The translations under genes were made by a program, and so were the position numbers. Positions 1-8,741 of a stretch of DNA of 64,000 nucleotides are shown one piece after another. Each line of letters starts with the position of its first letter. Within the stretch, counting starts at the first letter, position 1. The DNA comes from JAHJQZ01 sp963667595 (lineage in GTDB: Bacteria; Pseudomonadota; Alphaproteobacteria; Rhizobiales; Devosiaceae), in NCBI GenBank assembly GCA_963667595.2, contig CAXXWD010000001.1, forward strand, positions 62,001-126,000. Reading direction: 5' to 3'. Below the pieces are notes generated by a model that was not told the DNA's origin, searched no databases, and worked only from the letters and a program-made list of their open reading frames with translations.

Positions 1-275
1 GGTCCGACACCGATTTGATCGAGCAGTTCGGCAATCATGTGCGCGGTGGCCGAGGCCGTCTCGTTGCCTTCGATCTCCGTCTCGCCATAGCCGGGCCGCG
101 AAGGGATGATCAGCCGCGTCGTATCGCGATGGAAAATCCTGTCGAAGGTGGTGTTCTGGGCGTTGCCCTGACCGCCATGAAAAAACAGGACAGGTTCACC
201 GATACCAAGATCGCTGTACTCCACCTTGCCCCGTGATGTCTCGATGATCCGCGTCTCGTGGCTTGTTGTCGTCAC
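1..275 (-). CDS. Alpha/beta hydrolase, N-terminal part (gene runs off the left edge)
   Basis: Reading leftwards from a GTG at 275 gives 91 codons with no stop. The start is supported by a GAGGA ribosome site five bases upstream. The protein shows the alpha/beta-hydrolase opening: strand residues VLFFHGGQGN, where HGG is the usual oxyanion-hole turn, then a RPGYG segment that normally follows the second core strand. The nucleophile elbow and the rest of the catalytic triad lie outside the window, so the substrate cannot be inferred. There is no signal peptide, so it is probably cytoplasmic. A hairpin with a T-run just upstream separates it from the preceding gene, so it is probably transcribed on its own. 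Confidence 0.72.
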   Translation of the reverse strand, partial: MTTTSHETRIIETSRGKVEYSDLGIGEPVLFFHGGQGNAQNTTFDRIFHRDTTRLIIPSRPGYGETEIEGNETASATAHMIAELLDQIGVG

Positions 276-318
276 TTCAATCCTCGTTTACGCAACCGCG
301 TCCGCTAACAGTCCCGAC

Positions 319-342
319 AAAAAATCGGCGGACAGACCGCCG
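319..342 (-). terminator. Rho-independent terminator after the secreted-protein gene
   Basis: Read on the minus strand, a CGGCGG/CCGCCG stem with a five-base loop is followed by a run of six Ts. It lies 66 bases after the stop codon at 408-410 and before the hydrolase start, so it fits as the end of the upstream transcript. Confidence 0.6.
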
Positions 343-407
343 TCAAGCTGTAATGCATCGTTAACCTAAATAAGACGCGCCGTCCTGCGGATACGTCCCG
401 TTTCCCC

Positions 408-935
408 TCATTTGCGCTCGAACGGCACCAAAGTCGACAGCTTCATTTCAGAATCCGCTATCCAGACATTGAATTCGACAACAATGCTTTCCGGCTTCAG
501 CGTCATCTTCGAATTGATCGTCAGTTCATCGCCGTTCCGGACTTCCTGGCCGCGAAAATCGAAGACGATGCCACTACTGCGCTGCCGTCCGATGGCAAGC
601 CCCTTGAATTCCGTGTTCGAGTTCATCACGCCTTCGTAGCGACGGGCGTCATCGTTGTAGTCGATGGTGCCATAGATGGCGAGGTTGATCCCGGCCACGC
701 CACAGCGCCCCTGGTAGTTGATCTTGCCCTGTGTGCCATCGGTAACCTGAATGCGACATGAAAACTGCTCGGGCTCGTCGCCGCCTTCGAGTAGACCGCT
801 GCCGCGCCAGTTGCCGATATAGGATTGCAGCGTTGCCGCCTGCTGGGGGCCGGCAAAGGACATCTCAGGCATGCCGATCAGGACAACAAGTGCCCCAAGC
901 GCAAGACCCCTTTGCCAACATGCGTGAATAGCCAT
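408..935 (-). CDS. Small secreted protein of unknown function
   Basis: About 175 residues. It begins with a Sec signal peptide: a basic start, a hydrophobic LALGALVVLIGM core, and probable cleavage after SFA. The mature part looks like a small beta-rich domain with alternating hydrophobic and polar residues and a YIGNWRGSG motif near its start. It has two cysteines (in FSCRI and GRCGV) that could form a disulphide, consistent with a periplasmic location. I chose the ATG at 935; an in-frame TTG three codons upstream is also possible, and neither has a well-spaced ribosome site. I do not recognise a named family. It is transcribed away from the ABC genes to its right, so it shares no operon with them. 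Confidence 0.65.
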   Translation of the reverse strand: MAIHACWQRGLALGALVVLIGMPEMSFAGPQQAATLQSYIGNWRGSGLLEGGDEPEQFSCRIQVTDGTQGKINYQGRCGVAGINLAIYGTIDYNDDARRYEGVMNSNTEFKGLAIGRQRSSGIVFDFRGQEVRNGDELTINSKMTLKPESIVVEFNVWIADSEMKLSTLVPFERK

Positions 936-1227
936 TTTTTTCAAGATCTCCGTTAAAGCCCCCTCCGCCGTCTGGCGGTCGGTTCAAATTAGGCGGCATC
1001 GGTGCCGGAGCCAACCGCGACGGGACAATTTGCCGTGACATCGTGCGATACGGGCGATTTGACGCACAAGACATGGTTGGAACAATGCCGCGCCATGGTC
1101 ATGTTCCAGCTTGTTGTTTGGCTTTCGCCCCGAATCCGGGTTATGAGCTTTGTCCGTCGGACGTACAATCTGGGTCAAGCCCCGAAGCGGGTGCCACGGC
1201 AAGGGCAAGATATAAGACGATGGCGAC

Positions 1228-1947
1228 ATGAATAATATGAATCAGACCGTGCCGCTCATCCAGACGGCGAATGCCAATCTTCATCTGATGTCCGGCAAAG
1301 AGTCCTTGCATATTCTCAAGGACATCAGTTTTTCGGTTGCACCGGCCGAGGTTGTTGCCATCGTCGGTCCATCGGGCAGCGGCAAGACATCGCTGCTCAT
1401 GATCCTGGGGGGGCTCGAAAAGGCCACCAGCGGCACCGTGATCGTCGCCGGCCACGAACTGACCGGACTTGACGAGGATGCGCTGGCCATGTTCCGCCGC
1501 AACAGCCTCGGTATCCTGTTCCAGAACTTCCATCTCGTCCCCTCGCTGACCGCCATCGAAAACGTCGCCCTGGCGCTCGAAATCGCCGATAGCGACCTGC
1601 CCTATTCCAGGGTGCGCGAGACAGCCGCACAGGCGCTCGAGGAAGTCGGTCTCGGGGATCGGCTGACCCATCTGCCCAATGCCCTGTCGGGCGGAGAACA
1701 GCAGCGCGTCGCCCTGGCGCGCGCCATGGTCGTCAAGCCGCGCCTGTTGCTTGCCGACGAGCCGACCGGCAATCTCGATCAGGATGCCGGCGCCCGCGTG
1801 ATCGCCCTGATGTTCGATCTGGCCCGCAAGCACCACACGGCGGTGGTGCTGATCACCCACGACAACGGCCTAGCCAACCGCGCCGATCGTCGTCTTGCCA
1901 TGAATCGCGGCCAGTTGCAGGAACTCGCCGGAGTGCCGGCGGCATGA
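1228..1947 (+). CDS. ABC transporter ATP-binding protein, YbbA/LolD type
   Basis: A 239-residue nucleotide-binding subunit. It carries Walker A GPSGSGKT (47-54), Q-loop Gln99, signature LSGGEQQ (153-159), Walker B LLLADE (173-178) and switch His211. This is the MacB/LolD/YbbA class, whose subunits power permeases that act on the periplasmic side (lipoprotein release or release of bound substrates) rather than substrate import. The stop overlaps the start of the next gene by four bases, so the two are almost certainly co-translated and form one complex. In many Proteobacteria this pair sits beside a TesA-type esterase. No esterase of that type is visible here, so the exact role is uncertain. 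Confidence 0.9.
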   Translation: MNNMNQTVPLIQTANANLHLMSGKESLHILKDISFSVAPAEVVAIVGPSGSGKTSLLMILGGLEKATSGTVIVAGHELTGLDEDALAMFRRNSLGILFQNFHLVPSLTAIENVALALEIADSDLPYSRVRETAAQALEEVGLGDRLTHLPNALSGGEQQRVALARAMVVKPRLLLADEPTGNLDQDAGARVIALMFDLARKHHTAVVLITHDNGLANRADRRLAMNRGQLQELAGVPAA

Positions 1948-4493
1948 GGCGGCTCTTCAACTGGACACGCCTTGCGGTTACCGACTTGCGCGGCGACATG
2001 CTGCGCTTCATCGTGCTTATTGCCTGTCTGGCCCTTGGCACCAGCGTCATCGCGGCTGTCGGTTCGGTCGGCACCAGCCTGAAGAACGCCGTCGACCACG
2101 ACGCTGCCCAGCTGATGGGCGGCGATCTGGAAATATCGCGGCCGGATCGTCCGGCCAATCCCGATGAAATCGCCTATTTCAAGACCTACGGACAGGTGTC
2201 CTACGTCATCGACTCCGCGGCCCGCGGGTCGGCGGGGGAGGAATCCGCCCTGCTCGATCTTTATGCCGTGGATGACGCCTACCCGCTTCTCGGCGATGTG
2301 GTGAGCCCGCAACTGCCCGCCGGCGACAAGCCGGCGGATCTGCTCGCCGCGCGCGACGGCATCTGGGGCGCGCTCGTCGATCCGGTCCTTTTCGACCGGC
2401 TGGGCATCGGTGTCGGGGGACGGTTCTTCATCGGCAAAACTCCGTTCGAGATACGCGGCGAACTGGATGGCCTGCCGGACGGCGCGATACGCGGTTTCCA
2501 GCTCGGCATCGCCGTCCTGATTTCGACGCCGGCATTCGAATCCATGACGGACCTGCGGGCGCCACTTCCCGGTCTTTTAACCCATTACCGCTACAAGCTT
2601 TTGCTCGATGCGCTCGATTTCACCACGGCCCAGCAGGAGATCAAGGCGCATCTTGACGACAATCAGTGGAAGGTGCGTTCGCCACGCGAAGTCGCCGGCG
2701 AGTTGATCCGTTTCTACGATATGTTCACCCGCTTCCTTTTGATCGTGGGGCTTTCCTCGCTTCTGGTCGGCGGCGTCGGGGTTTCGAGCGGCGTCATGGC
2801 CTACATCGCCGAACGCCAGCATTCGATCGCGATCTTCCGCAGCCTCGGCGCGACCAGCGCCCGCATCCTCACCCATTTCCTCACCCAGATCGGCATTTTG
2901 ACCGCCATTGGCGTCGTGATCGGCGTGGCCCTCGGCGCCATTGCCTCGCTGATCCTTCTGCCCGTCGTCGGCAGCACCCTCAGCGTCAACCTGCCACCGG
3001 AACTGCAGCCGGTGCCGCTTCTGACCGCCGCCGCCTTTGGCCTGATCGCAGGCTTTGCCTATTCCTTCCTTCCCCTGATGCAGGCGCAGCGCATCAGCCC
3101 GGCCCTGTTGTTCCGCAGCGTCGGCGCGGTGACGCCGCATGTCGAGATGCGGACTTTGGCCAGGCCGTCCATCTTCATCCCCATCGGCCTGTCGGCGCTG
3201 GCGCTGTTTTTACTGGCAGTGGTGATCACCGGCGATTTCACGCTGGTCGGCCTATACACGCTGGGCGTGGTGGTGACGTTCGTGATCCTGCGCCTGGCCG
3301 CATCGGGCCTGCAGATCGTGCTGAGACACCTGCCCCCGTCGCATTTCGCGACGCTGCGCCGTGCTCTCAGAAACATTACCGCCCCCGGTTCGACAACCCC
3401 GGTGGTCATCATCTCGCTCGGATTGGGTCTGGCTCTCTTGCTGGTGATCGGCCTGCTCGACGTCAACATCCACAACCAGTTGACCGGCCAGATCGTCAAG
3501 GACGCTCCGACATTCGTCGTCACCGACCTGTTCAGCGACGAAGTCGACGACCTCCAGCAGATGCTCACAACCGATCCCGAAATGGTGGGCTTCGAATCGA
3601 GCCCGATGCTGCGCGGCGAGATCACCGGGATCAACGGCCGCGACCCGCAGAGCTTTTCCAACCTGGGCGAAGAAGCCTCCTTCATGCTGGCCCGCGACAT
3701 TCCGGTGACCTACAAGGCCGATCTGCCGCCCAGTTCGACCGTCACCCAGGGGACATGGTGGCCGCATGACTATGATGGCCCGCCGCTGGTCTCGCTGCGC
3801 GATTCCATGCGCAGCCAGCTTGGGCTCAAAGTCGGCGACACCATGGAATTCAAGCTGTTCGGCGACACGATCGACGCGACCATCGCCAATTTCCGCGATT
3901 TCGACTACCAGAAAGGCATCAATTTCATGGTGACCTTCTCGCCCGGTGTGCTCGACATGTATCCGGCAACCTATCTGGGCACCATCAAGGCGGCCGATGG
4001 CCACGAGAAGAACCTCGAACGCATGCTCATCCGCACCTTCCCCGACATCAATTTCATTCCGATCGGGGACGCGCTGAAACAGGCGGCGATTTTGTTCGGC
4101 AAACTCGGCATGGCCGTCAACACGGTCGGCGGGCTTGCGGTCATCAACGGCCTTCTGGTCCTGGCGGGGACCATGGCGTCCGGCCGCAAGCAGCGCGAAG
4201 CCGATGCCGTGATCGATAAGGTGCTCGGCGCAACGCGTGGCGACGTGCTCAAGGTCTTCGTTCTTGAATATGCGCTTCTGGGCGCTTTCGCCGCTGTCAT
4301 GGCGGCGGCCATCGGTATCATCGCCGCATGGCTCATCACCCAAAGCGCGCTTGAAGTCGGGTTCGTCGCCGACCCGGTGCTTTTACTGAGCGTGGTGTTC
4401 GGTGCCATTTTGCTGACCATCGGCGCCGGAGCGCTGACGACCTGGCAGGCACTGTCGACACCACCGGCCCGCCATCTGCGAACGATCGGCTAG
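1944..4493 (+). CDS. ABC transporter permease, YbbP/FtsX-MacB family
   Basis: A large inner-membrane protein of 849 residues, the usual size for YbbP proteins. It has an N-terminal membrane anchor (FIVLIACLALGTSVIAAV), a periplasmic segment of about 200 residues, and a first FtsX-like group of three or four membrane helices near residues 260-400. A second membrane group and another extracytoplasmic region follow, then a final group of helices near residues 725-840. The family's duplicated architecture is therefore complete. It overlaps the ATPase gene by ATGA. Its TAG stop lies inside the CTAGAGC end of a dispersed repeat. The substrate is unknown; the family has been linked to envelope or lipid handling. 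Confidence 0.88.
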   Translation: MRRLFNWTRLAVTDLRGDMLRFIVLIACLALGTSVIAAVGSVGTSLKNAVDHDAAQLMGGDLEISRPDRPANPDEIAYFKTYGQVSYVIDSAARGSAGEESALLDLYAVDDAYPLLGDVVSPQLPAGDKPADLLAARDGIWGALVDPVLFDRLGIGVGGRFFIGKTPFEIRGELDGLPDGAIRGFQLGIAVLISTPAFESMTDLRAPLPGLLTHYRYKLLLDALDFTTAQQEIKAHLDDNQWKVRSPREVAGELIRFYDMFTRFLLIVGLSSLLVGGVGVSSGVMAYIAERQHSIAIFRSLGATSARILTHFLTQIGILTAIGVVIGVALGAIASLILLPVVGSTLSVNLPPELQPVPLLTAAAFGLIAGFAYSFLPLMQAQRISPALLFRSVGAVTPHVEMRTLARPSIFIPIGLSALALFLLAVVITGDFTLVGLYTLGVVVTFVILRLAASGLQIVLRHLPPSHFATLRRALRNITAPGSTTPVVIISLGLGLALLLVIGLLDVNIHNQLTGQIVKDAPTFVVTDLFSDEVDDLQQMLTTDPEMVGFESSPMLRGEITGINGRDPQSFSNLGEEASFMLARDIPVTYKADLPPSSTVTQGTWWPHDYDGPPLVSLRDSMRSQLGLKVGDTMEFKLFGDTIDATIANFRDFDYQKGINFMVTFSPGVLDMYPATYLGTIKAADGHEKNLERMLIRTFPDINFIPIGDALKQAAILFGKLGMAVNTVGGLAVINGLLVLAGTMASGRKQREADAVIDKVLGATRGDVLKVFVLEYALLGAFAAVMAAAIGIIAAWLITQSALEVGFVADPVLLLSVVFGAILLTIGAGALTTWQALSTPPARHLRTIG

Positions 4494-4590
4494 AGCATCG
4501 GGCGAAAAAGTGGACGTGCGGTTTTTCGCATCACCCGAAGCGACCACAAAAGACCAAAGCCGGGCGGCTTGATGCAATCAAAACGCCCGA
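4490..4590. repeat. Dispersed CTAG-bounded palindromic repeat, copy 1
   Basis: Begins CTAGAGC, has a GCGAAAAAGTGG...GGTTTTTCGC core, and ends with an imperfect GGGCGGCTTGAT/ATCAAAACGCCC hairpin. It aligns over its whole length with 12558-12655. The first four bases contain the stop codon of the preceding gene. Confidence 0.75.
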
Positions 4591-5056
4591 AGATCTATCA
4601 GTGTTTTTTAGGCGGGAAACGGCTCCGAACTCCGGAAGCGTTCCAAACTGGCGCGAATGATTCGAAACGACGCCGGCAAATCGCATCCATGCCCAACACG
4701 CGACATCGACACCTCGACTCACGAAAAGCACACACCGCACAGTTTTCTCTCCGGTGCGATGCGCGTGGCCTTTCGCGCTATGGATTGCCGAGTAAATCGG
4801 CGATCCTGATAGAAAGCCAGGAACACTTTCCCCGTATTCTCATTGGGTTATCCACCATAGGGCCGGAAATCCTGGATTTGTGACCATCGATCGCGCCTTC
4901 GATTCAAACCCGTAAATCCGGACTGAAAAGCCTGAAAGACCGCTCCATCCGGTCGAATCCATGAAAGAATCCGGCTTGACGCGCGCGTTCGTCAGCCTCA
5001 TACATACCAAATGTTTCGATATAAATCCGATAAACGGTTTTGTTTTGGAGGAGAAC
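4591..5056 (+). promoter_or_regulatory. Upstream region of the arabinofuranosidase gene, with a shared motif
   Basis: This 466-base gap has no credible gene. Just before the gene, at 4999-5010, is CATACATACCAA. Its reverse complement, TTGGTATGTATG, resembles TTGGTATATAT at 6644-6654 in front of the transporter operon. Both lie upstream of genes for the same inferred pathway, so this may be a common regulator site. The ribosome site GGAGGAG is at 5047-5053. The rest of the gap shows nothing I recognise. Confidence 0.35.
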
Positions 5057-6568
5057 ATGAGGGCGACCGCGACTGCGCATAAGGATTTCACCATCGCCGA
5101 AATCGATGACAGGATCTATGGCGCGTTTTTGGAGCATCTCGGGCGAGCCATCTATTCCGGCATCTATGAACCGGACCATCCGACGGCTGATGCCAACGGC
5201 ATGCGCCGGGACGTGATCGATCTCGTTCGCGATCTCAACATCCCGATTCTGCGTTACCCGGGTGGCAATTTCGTTTCCGCCTTCAACTGGGAAGACTCGG
5301 TCGGCCCCAAGGATCAGCGTCCCACGCGCCTCGATCTGGCCTGGCACACCTCCGAATCCAACCAGGTCGGCGTGCACGAGTTCGCCGAATGGTGCGATGC
5401 GGTCGGAACCGAGATGATGCTGGCGCTCAACCTCGGCTCGCGCGGGCTCGACGCCGCGCGCAATTTCGTCGAATACGTCAATCATCCCGGCGGATCCTAC
5501 TGGTCCGACCTGCGCATCAAGAACGGTCGCAAGGACCCCTGGAACGTCAAGCTCTGGGCTCTGGGCAACGAGATGGACGGCCCCTGGCAGATCGGGCACA
5601 AGAGCGCCGACGAATACGGCCAGCTCGCCAACGAGACGGCCAAGGCGGTCAGGGCATTCGACAGAAATCTCGAGCTGGTGGTGTGCGGATCTTCGCATGC
5701 GGACATGCCGACCTATCCCGATTGGGAATCGACAGTTCTCGAACATGCTTACGAGAACGTAGATTACATTTCGTTGCACATGTACTTCCGCAACGATGAC
5801 AAGAACACTGCCAACTATCTTGCCATTAACGAGAAGCTCGATCGATATATTGGCGCCGTCGCCAGCACGATCAATTACGTGAAGGCCAAGAAGCGCTCCA
5901 AGAAGAACGTTTACATCTCGTTCGATGAATGGAATGTCTGGTATCACTCGAACGAGCAGGATCGGAAGATTCTCGAAGGCAATGATGGCTGGCCGCACGC
6001 CCCGGCGCTTCTGGAAGACATCTACAACTTCGAGGATGTGCTTCAGGTCGGCTGCGCGCTCAACACCTTCATCCGCCGGTCGGACGTGGTGAAGATCGCC
6101 GCCATTGCCCAGCTTGTGAACGTGATTGCCCCGATCATGACGGTCAAGGGCGGACCGGCCTGGAAGCAGTCGACCTATTATCCGTTCTACTTCGCTTCGC
6201 GCTATGGCCGCGGCACGGCGCTCAACCTCGCCGTCAACAGCCCCGGCTACGATTGCGAGCATGGCGACAACGTCTCTTATGTCGACATCTCCGGCGTCAG
6301 GAACGAAGAAGCGGGTACGGTGACCTTCTTCGCCGTCAACCGCCATGCCAGCGAAACCATCGCCCTGGACATCGCGCTCAACGGCTTCGCGCCCGCTCAG
6401 GTGCTCGACCACAAGGTAATGACTCACACCGACCTCGAGGCTGTCAACGGCCCCAACAAACCCAACGAAGTGGTCCCGTATGACGGCCAGGGCACCAAGG
6501 TCGACGGCAATACCGTCACCGTTTCCCTGCCGCCCTATTCCTACCAGATGATCCGCCTTAAGGCTTGA
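5057..6568 (+). CDS. abfA: Alpha-L-arabinofuranosidase, GH51
   Basis: A 503-residue protein that removes terminal alpha-L-arabinofuranosyl groups from arabinan, arabinoxylan or derived oligosaccharides. The catalytic pair is clear: acid/base Glu172 in ALGNEMDGPW and nucleophile Glu291 in SFDEWNVWY. These sit almost exactly where they do in characterised GH51 enzymes of about 500 residues. Other family hallmarks are RYPGGNF near residue 67 and a C-terminal beta-sandwich ending PPYSYQMIRL. I used the ATG at 5057 because GGAGGAG lies four bases before it; an in-frame ATG 32 codons upstream has no such support. There is no signal peptide, so it acts in the cytoplasm on imported oligosaccharides. 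This fits the importer encoded next to it, although a terminator separates the two. Confidence 0.93.
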   Translation: MRATATAHKDFTIAEIDDRIYGAFLEHLGRAIYSGIYEPDHPTADANGMRRDVIDLVRDLNIPILRYPGGNFVSAFNWEDSVGPKDQRPTRLDLAWHTSESNQVGVHEFAEWCDAVGTEMMLALNLGSRGLDAARNFVEYVNHPGGSYWSDLRIKNGRKDPWNVKLWALGNEMDGPWQIGHKSADEYGQLANETAKAVRAFDRNLELVVCGSSHADMPTYPDWESTVLEHAYENVDYISLHMYFRNDDKNTANYLAINEKLDRYIGAVASTINYVKAKKRSKKNVYISFDEWNVWYHSNEQDRKILEGNDGWPHAPALLEDIYNFEDVLQVGCALNTFIRRSDVVKIAAIAQLVNVIAPIMTVKGGPAWKQSTYYPFYFASRYGRGTALNLAVNSPGYDCEHGDNVSYVDISGVRNEEAGTVTFFAVNRHASETIALDIALNGFAPAQVLDHKVMTHTDLEAVNGPNKPNEVVPYDGQGTKVDGNTVTVSLPPYSYQMIRLKA

Positions 6569-6595
6569 TAAAGGCCGATATTCCTCCCACTGCAT

Positions 6596-6631
6596 GTGGC
6601 GCATTCTCCGGGATGCGCCACTTTCTTTTTT
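6596..6631 (+). terminator. Rho-independent terminator after abfA
   Basis: A perfect nine-base stem GTGGCGCAT/ATGCGCCAC with a short loop is followed immediately by TTTCTTTTTT. It begins 27 bases after the abfA stop, so abfA and the transporter operon are probably separate transcripts. Confidence 0.88.
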
Positions 6632-6746
6632 GCATCACTATTGTTGGTATATATCGCATATTGTGTTGACAACTCCGGAGGTTAATGTAGCCTGCCGGTG
6701 TAGAGGAGTGTCGCAAAAAGGTGGGCACTCTATTGGGAGGAAAAAG
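6632..6746 (+). promoter_or_regulatory. Leader and probable promoter/operator of the oligosaccharide importer operon
   Basis: Contains the AT-rich motif TTGGTATATAT (6644-6654) that resembles, in the opposite orientation, a motif before abfA, and a TTGACA hexamer at 6666-6671 without a good -10 partner. A GGAGG followed by ATGTAG (a start-stop pair at 6685-6690) lies in the leader. The ribosome site for the binding protein is GGGAGG at 6735-6740. Confidence 0.4.
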
Positions 6747-8657
6747 ATGAGGACCTTGACTACGCTCGCGGCCGCGGCCGCTATGGCGATTGTCGGTTAT
6801 GCATCTGGAACCTTGGCTCAAGACGCAGCCGAGGCACCCACGATGGATTTACCGCGTAACGAAACCCTGATCATCAACAATCCTGAAGCGCCGGCCTCCA
6901 ACCCCGACAGCTTCAACTTGTGGGTGGCCGGTTCGGGCGCTGCGAACGCGAATGGCTTGCATCAGCTCGTTCTGGACACTTTGTGGTTCATCGACCCGGA
7001 TGCCGGTCTCGACGGATCGCTCTACAACGAACTCGCATCGGAACCGTGGATCTATAACGACGATTTCACGGAAATGACCGCCAAGCTCCGTAAGGGCATC
7101 ATGTGGTCCGACGGCGTCGAGTTCACGTCCGCCGACGTCAAGTACACGGTCGAACTGCAGGCGAACAACCCCGGCTACGGCTGGAGCGCTCCGTTTGCTG
7201 ACGCCGTCGAAAGCGTCGACACCCCTGACGACTACACGATCCACTTCAAGCTGAAAAAGCCGAATGCCCGTTTCCACTCCCTGTTCATGGTGCGTTGGAA
7301 CGCGGCCTGGATCATGCCGAAGCACGTCTTTGAAAAAGTTGACGATCCCAAGTCGTTCAACTTCAACCCGCCGGTTGGCCTTGGCCCCTATACTCTCCAT
7401 TCGTACGATCCGAATGGATACTGGTACATTTGGGAAAAGCGCCCCGACTGGGACAAGACCGCTCTGGCTCTTTGGGGTGAACCGGCTCCGAAGTACATCA
7501 TCTACCGGTCCATTCCGGACGTCGACAAGCGCCTGATCGAAATGGTCAATGGCAATCTGGACATGATCCACGACCTGTCGCCGGAAGGCATGTTCGCTCT
7601 GGCCAAGCAGGATCCCACTGCGCGCGGCTGGTTCCCGGGCTTCCCGTATGCCCATCCGGATCCGACCCTCGTTATGGCGATCTTCAACAACCAGGTGAAG
7701 CCGTTTGACGACCGCCGGGTGCGTTGGGCTCTGACTCTGCTGCTCGATCCGCTTGAAATGTCGATGGCTTCCTATCGTGGCGCCGCCACGCTTTCTGCCA
7801 TTGCCATGCCGCCGACCGGCACGCATACCGACGACTATCATGGCCCGTTGCAGGACTACATGATCAACTACGAGCTCGATACCGGCAAATCGGTCATCAA
7901 GCCCTACGATCCGAGTGTTGGCGACCGCATTGCCGACATGGTTCGTCCTGAATTCGGCGACGAAGTGCCGACCGACGAAAAGATGATCCACAAGTCCTTC
8001 GGCTTCGGCTGGTGGGCGAAGAACGAGAAGGCCGCTGGCGAACTGCTTGAATCCGCTGGGTTCACCAAGCAGGGTGGCAAGTGGTACAAGCCTGATGGTA
8101 CCCAGTTCAAGATCACCATCAACACCTTCACCGACGGCGTCGTGAATCGTCTCGGCACCGACATTGCCCAGCAGTGGACGATGGCCGGTATCGACACGAC
8201 CCCGGTTGCCGACCCGGTGATCTACGGCACCACGCTCGACATGGGTCAGTTCGAAGTTGCGACCGCTTGGTCGATCGAGACCTGGGGTGGTAATCCCGAC
8301 CTCAGCTTCTTCCTCGACAGCTGGCATTCGGACTACGTCTCGGCTCCTGGCGAACGTCAGACCTCCCGCAACTGGCAGCGTTATTCCAGTCCTGAGCTCG
8401 ATGCGATCATCGAAAAGATGCGCGTCACCGAGTTCAACGACCACGAAGCCAACGTTGCTCTGGGCGATGAGTTCATCAAGCTCATGATCAACGAAATGCC
8501 GATGATGCCGATCATGTCGTTCAACGTGTTCTCTTGCTACGACACGCGTCACTGGACGGGCTTCCCGGCTGCCGAATCCAAGCCCTATGCCAACATCGTC
8601 ACCAACTGGTCGAACTCGAAGTACATCTTCACCCAGTTGAAGCCGACTGGTAACTAA
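6747..8657 (+). CDS. ABC transporter substrate-binding protein, oligopeptide family (SBP_bac_5)
   Basis: About 636 residues with a Sec signal peptide (basic start, alanine-rich hydrophobic stretch, cleavage near GTLA-QDA). The mature protein is the large two-lobed cluster-C type that binds peptides, nickel complexes or, in several bacteria, plant-derived oligosaccharides. Family cues are the early VLDTLWFIDPDAGL segment, WSDGVEFTSADVKYTVE and NPPVGLGPYTLHSYDPNGY. I used the ATG at 6747, six bases after GGGAGG; an in-frame ATG 51 codons upstream would remove the signal peptide from the N-terminus. It heads an operon with two permeases and two ATPases. The neighbouring GH51 enzyme suggests arabino-oligosaccharides rather than peptides as ligands, which is inference. 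Confidence 0.9.
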   Translation: MRTLTTLAAAAAMAIVGYASGTLAQDAAEAPTMDLPRNETLIINNPEAPASNPDSFNLWVAGSGAANANGLHQLVLDTLWFIDPDAGLDGSLYNELASEPWIYNDDFTEMTAKLRKGIMWSDGVEFTSADVKYTVELQANNPGYGWSAPFADAVESVDTPDDYTIHFKLKKPNARFHSLFMVRWNAAWIMPKHVFEKVDDPKSFNFNPPVGLGPYTLHSYDPNGYWYIWEKRPDWDKTALALWGEPAPKYIIYRSIPDVDKRLIEMVNGNLDMIHDLSPEGMFALAKQDPTARGWFPGFPYAHPDPTLVMAIFNNQVKPFDDRRVRWALTLLLDPLEMSMASYRGAATLSAIAMPPTGTHTDDYHGPLQDYMINYELDTGKSVIKPYDPSVGDRIADMVRPEFGDEVPTDEKMIHKSFGFGWWAKNEKAAGELLESAGFTKQGGKWYKPDGTQFKITINTFTDGVVNRLGTDIAQQWTMAGIDTTPVADPVIYGTTLDMGQFEVATAWSIETWGGNPDLSFFLDSWHSDYVSAPGERQTSRNWQRYSSPELDAIIEKMRVTEFNDHEANVALGDEFIKLMINEMPMMPIMSFNVFSCYDTRHWTGFPAAESKPYANIVTNWSNSKYIFTQLKPTGN

Positions 8658-8678
8658 TAGGGTAACACCCTGAATCTG

Positions 8679-8702
8679 GGCGCCCGGTCACGACCGGGCG
8701 CC
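8679..8702 (+). promoter_or_regulatory. Stable hairpin between binding-protein and permease genes
   Basis: GGCGCCCGGT and ACCGGGCGCC form a perfect ten-base stem with a four-base loop and no T-run. Hairpins in this position in importer operons commonly protect the binding-protein mRNA or reduce read-through, giving more binding protein than permease. Confidence 0.6.
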
Positions 8703-8741
8703 TGCCCACACTAGAGCAAGCGGAGAGGGAATTCCCACGAC

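Noticed and set aside
2666..3769. A 367-codon plus-strand frame inside the YbbP-like gene
   Set aside because: Out-of-frame shadow with Arg/Pro/His-rich translation. The permease frame is continuous and full length through this region.
4904..6604. A 566-codon open frame on the minus strand across the GH51 gene
   Set aside because: It mirrors the GH51 coding sequence, whose catalytic motifs and length are complete. Its translation has no domain and no ribosome site; long antisense frames are expected in GC-rich genes.
6685..6690. ATGTAG start-stop pair behind GGAGG in the importer leader
   Set aside because: The spacing to GGAGG is only three bases, so ribosome use is doubtful and it may be chance.
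6849..8552. A 567-codon minus-strand frame opposite the binding-protein gene
   Set aside because: Antisense shadow of a well-supported binding-protein gene with signal peptide. The translation is Arg/His/Val-rich without motifs.
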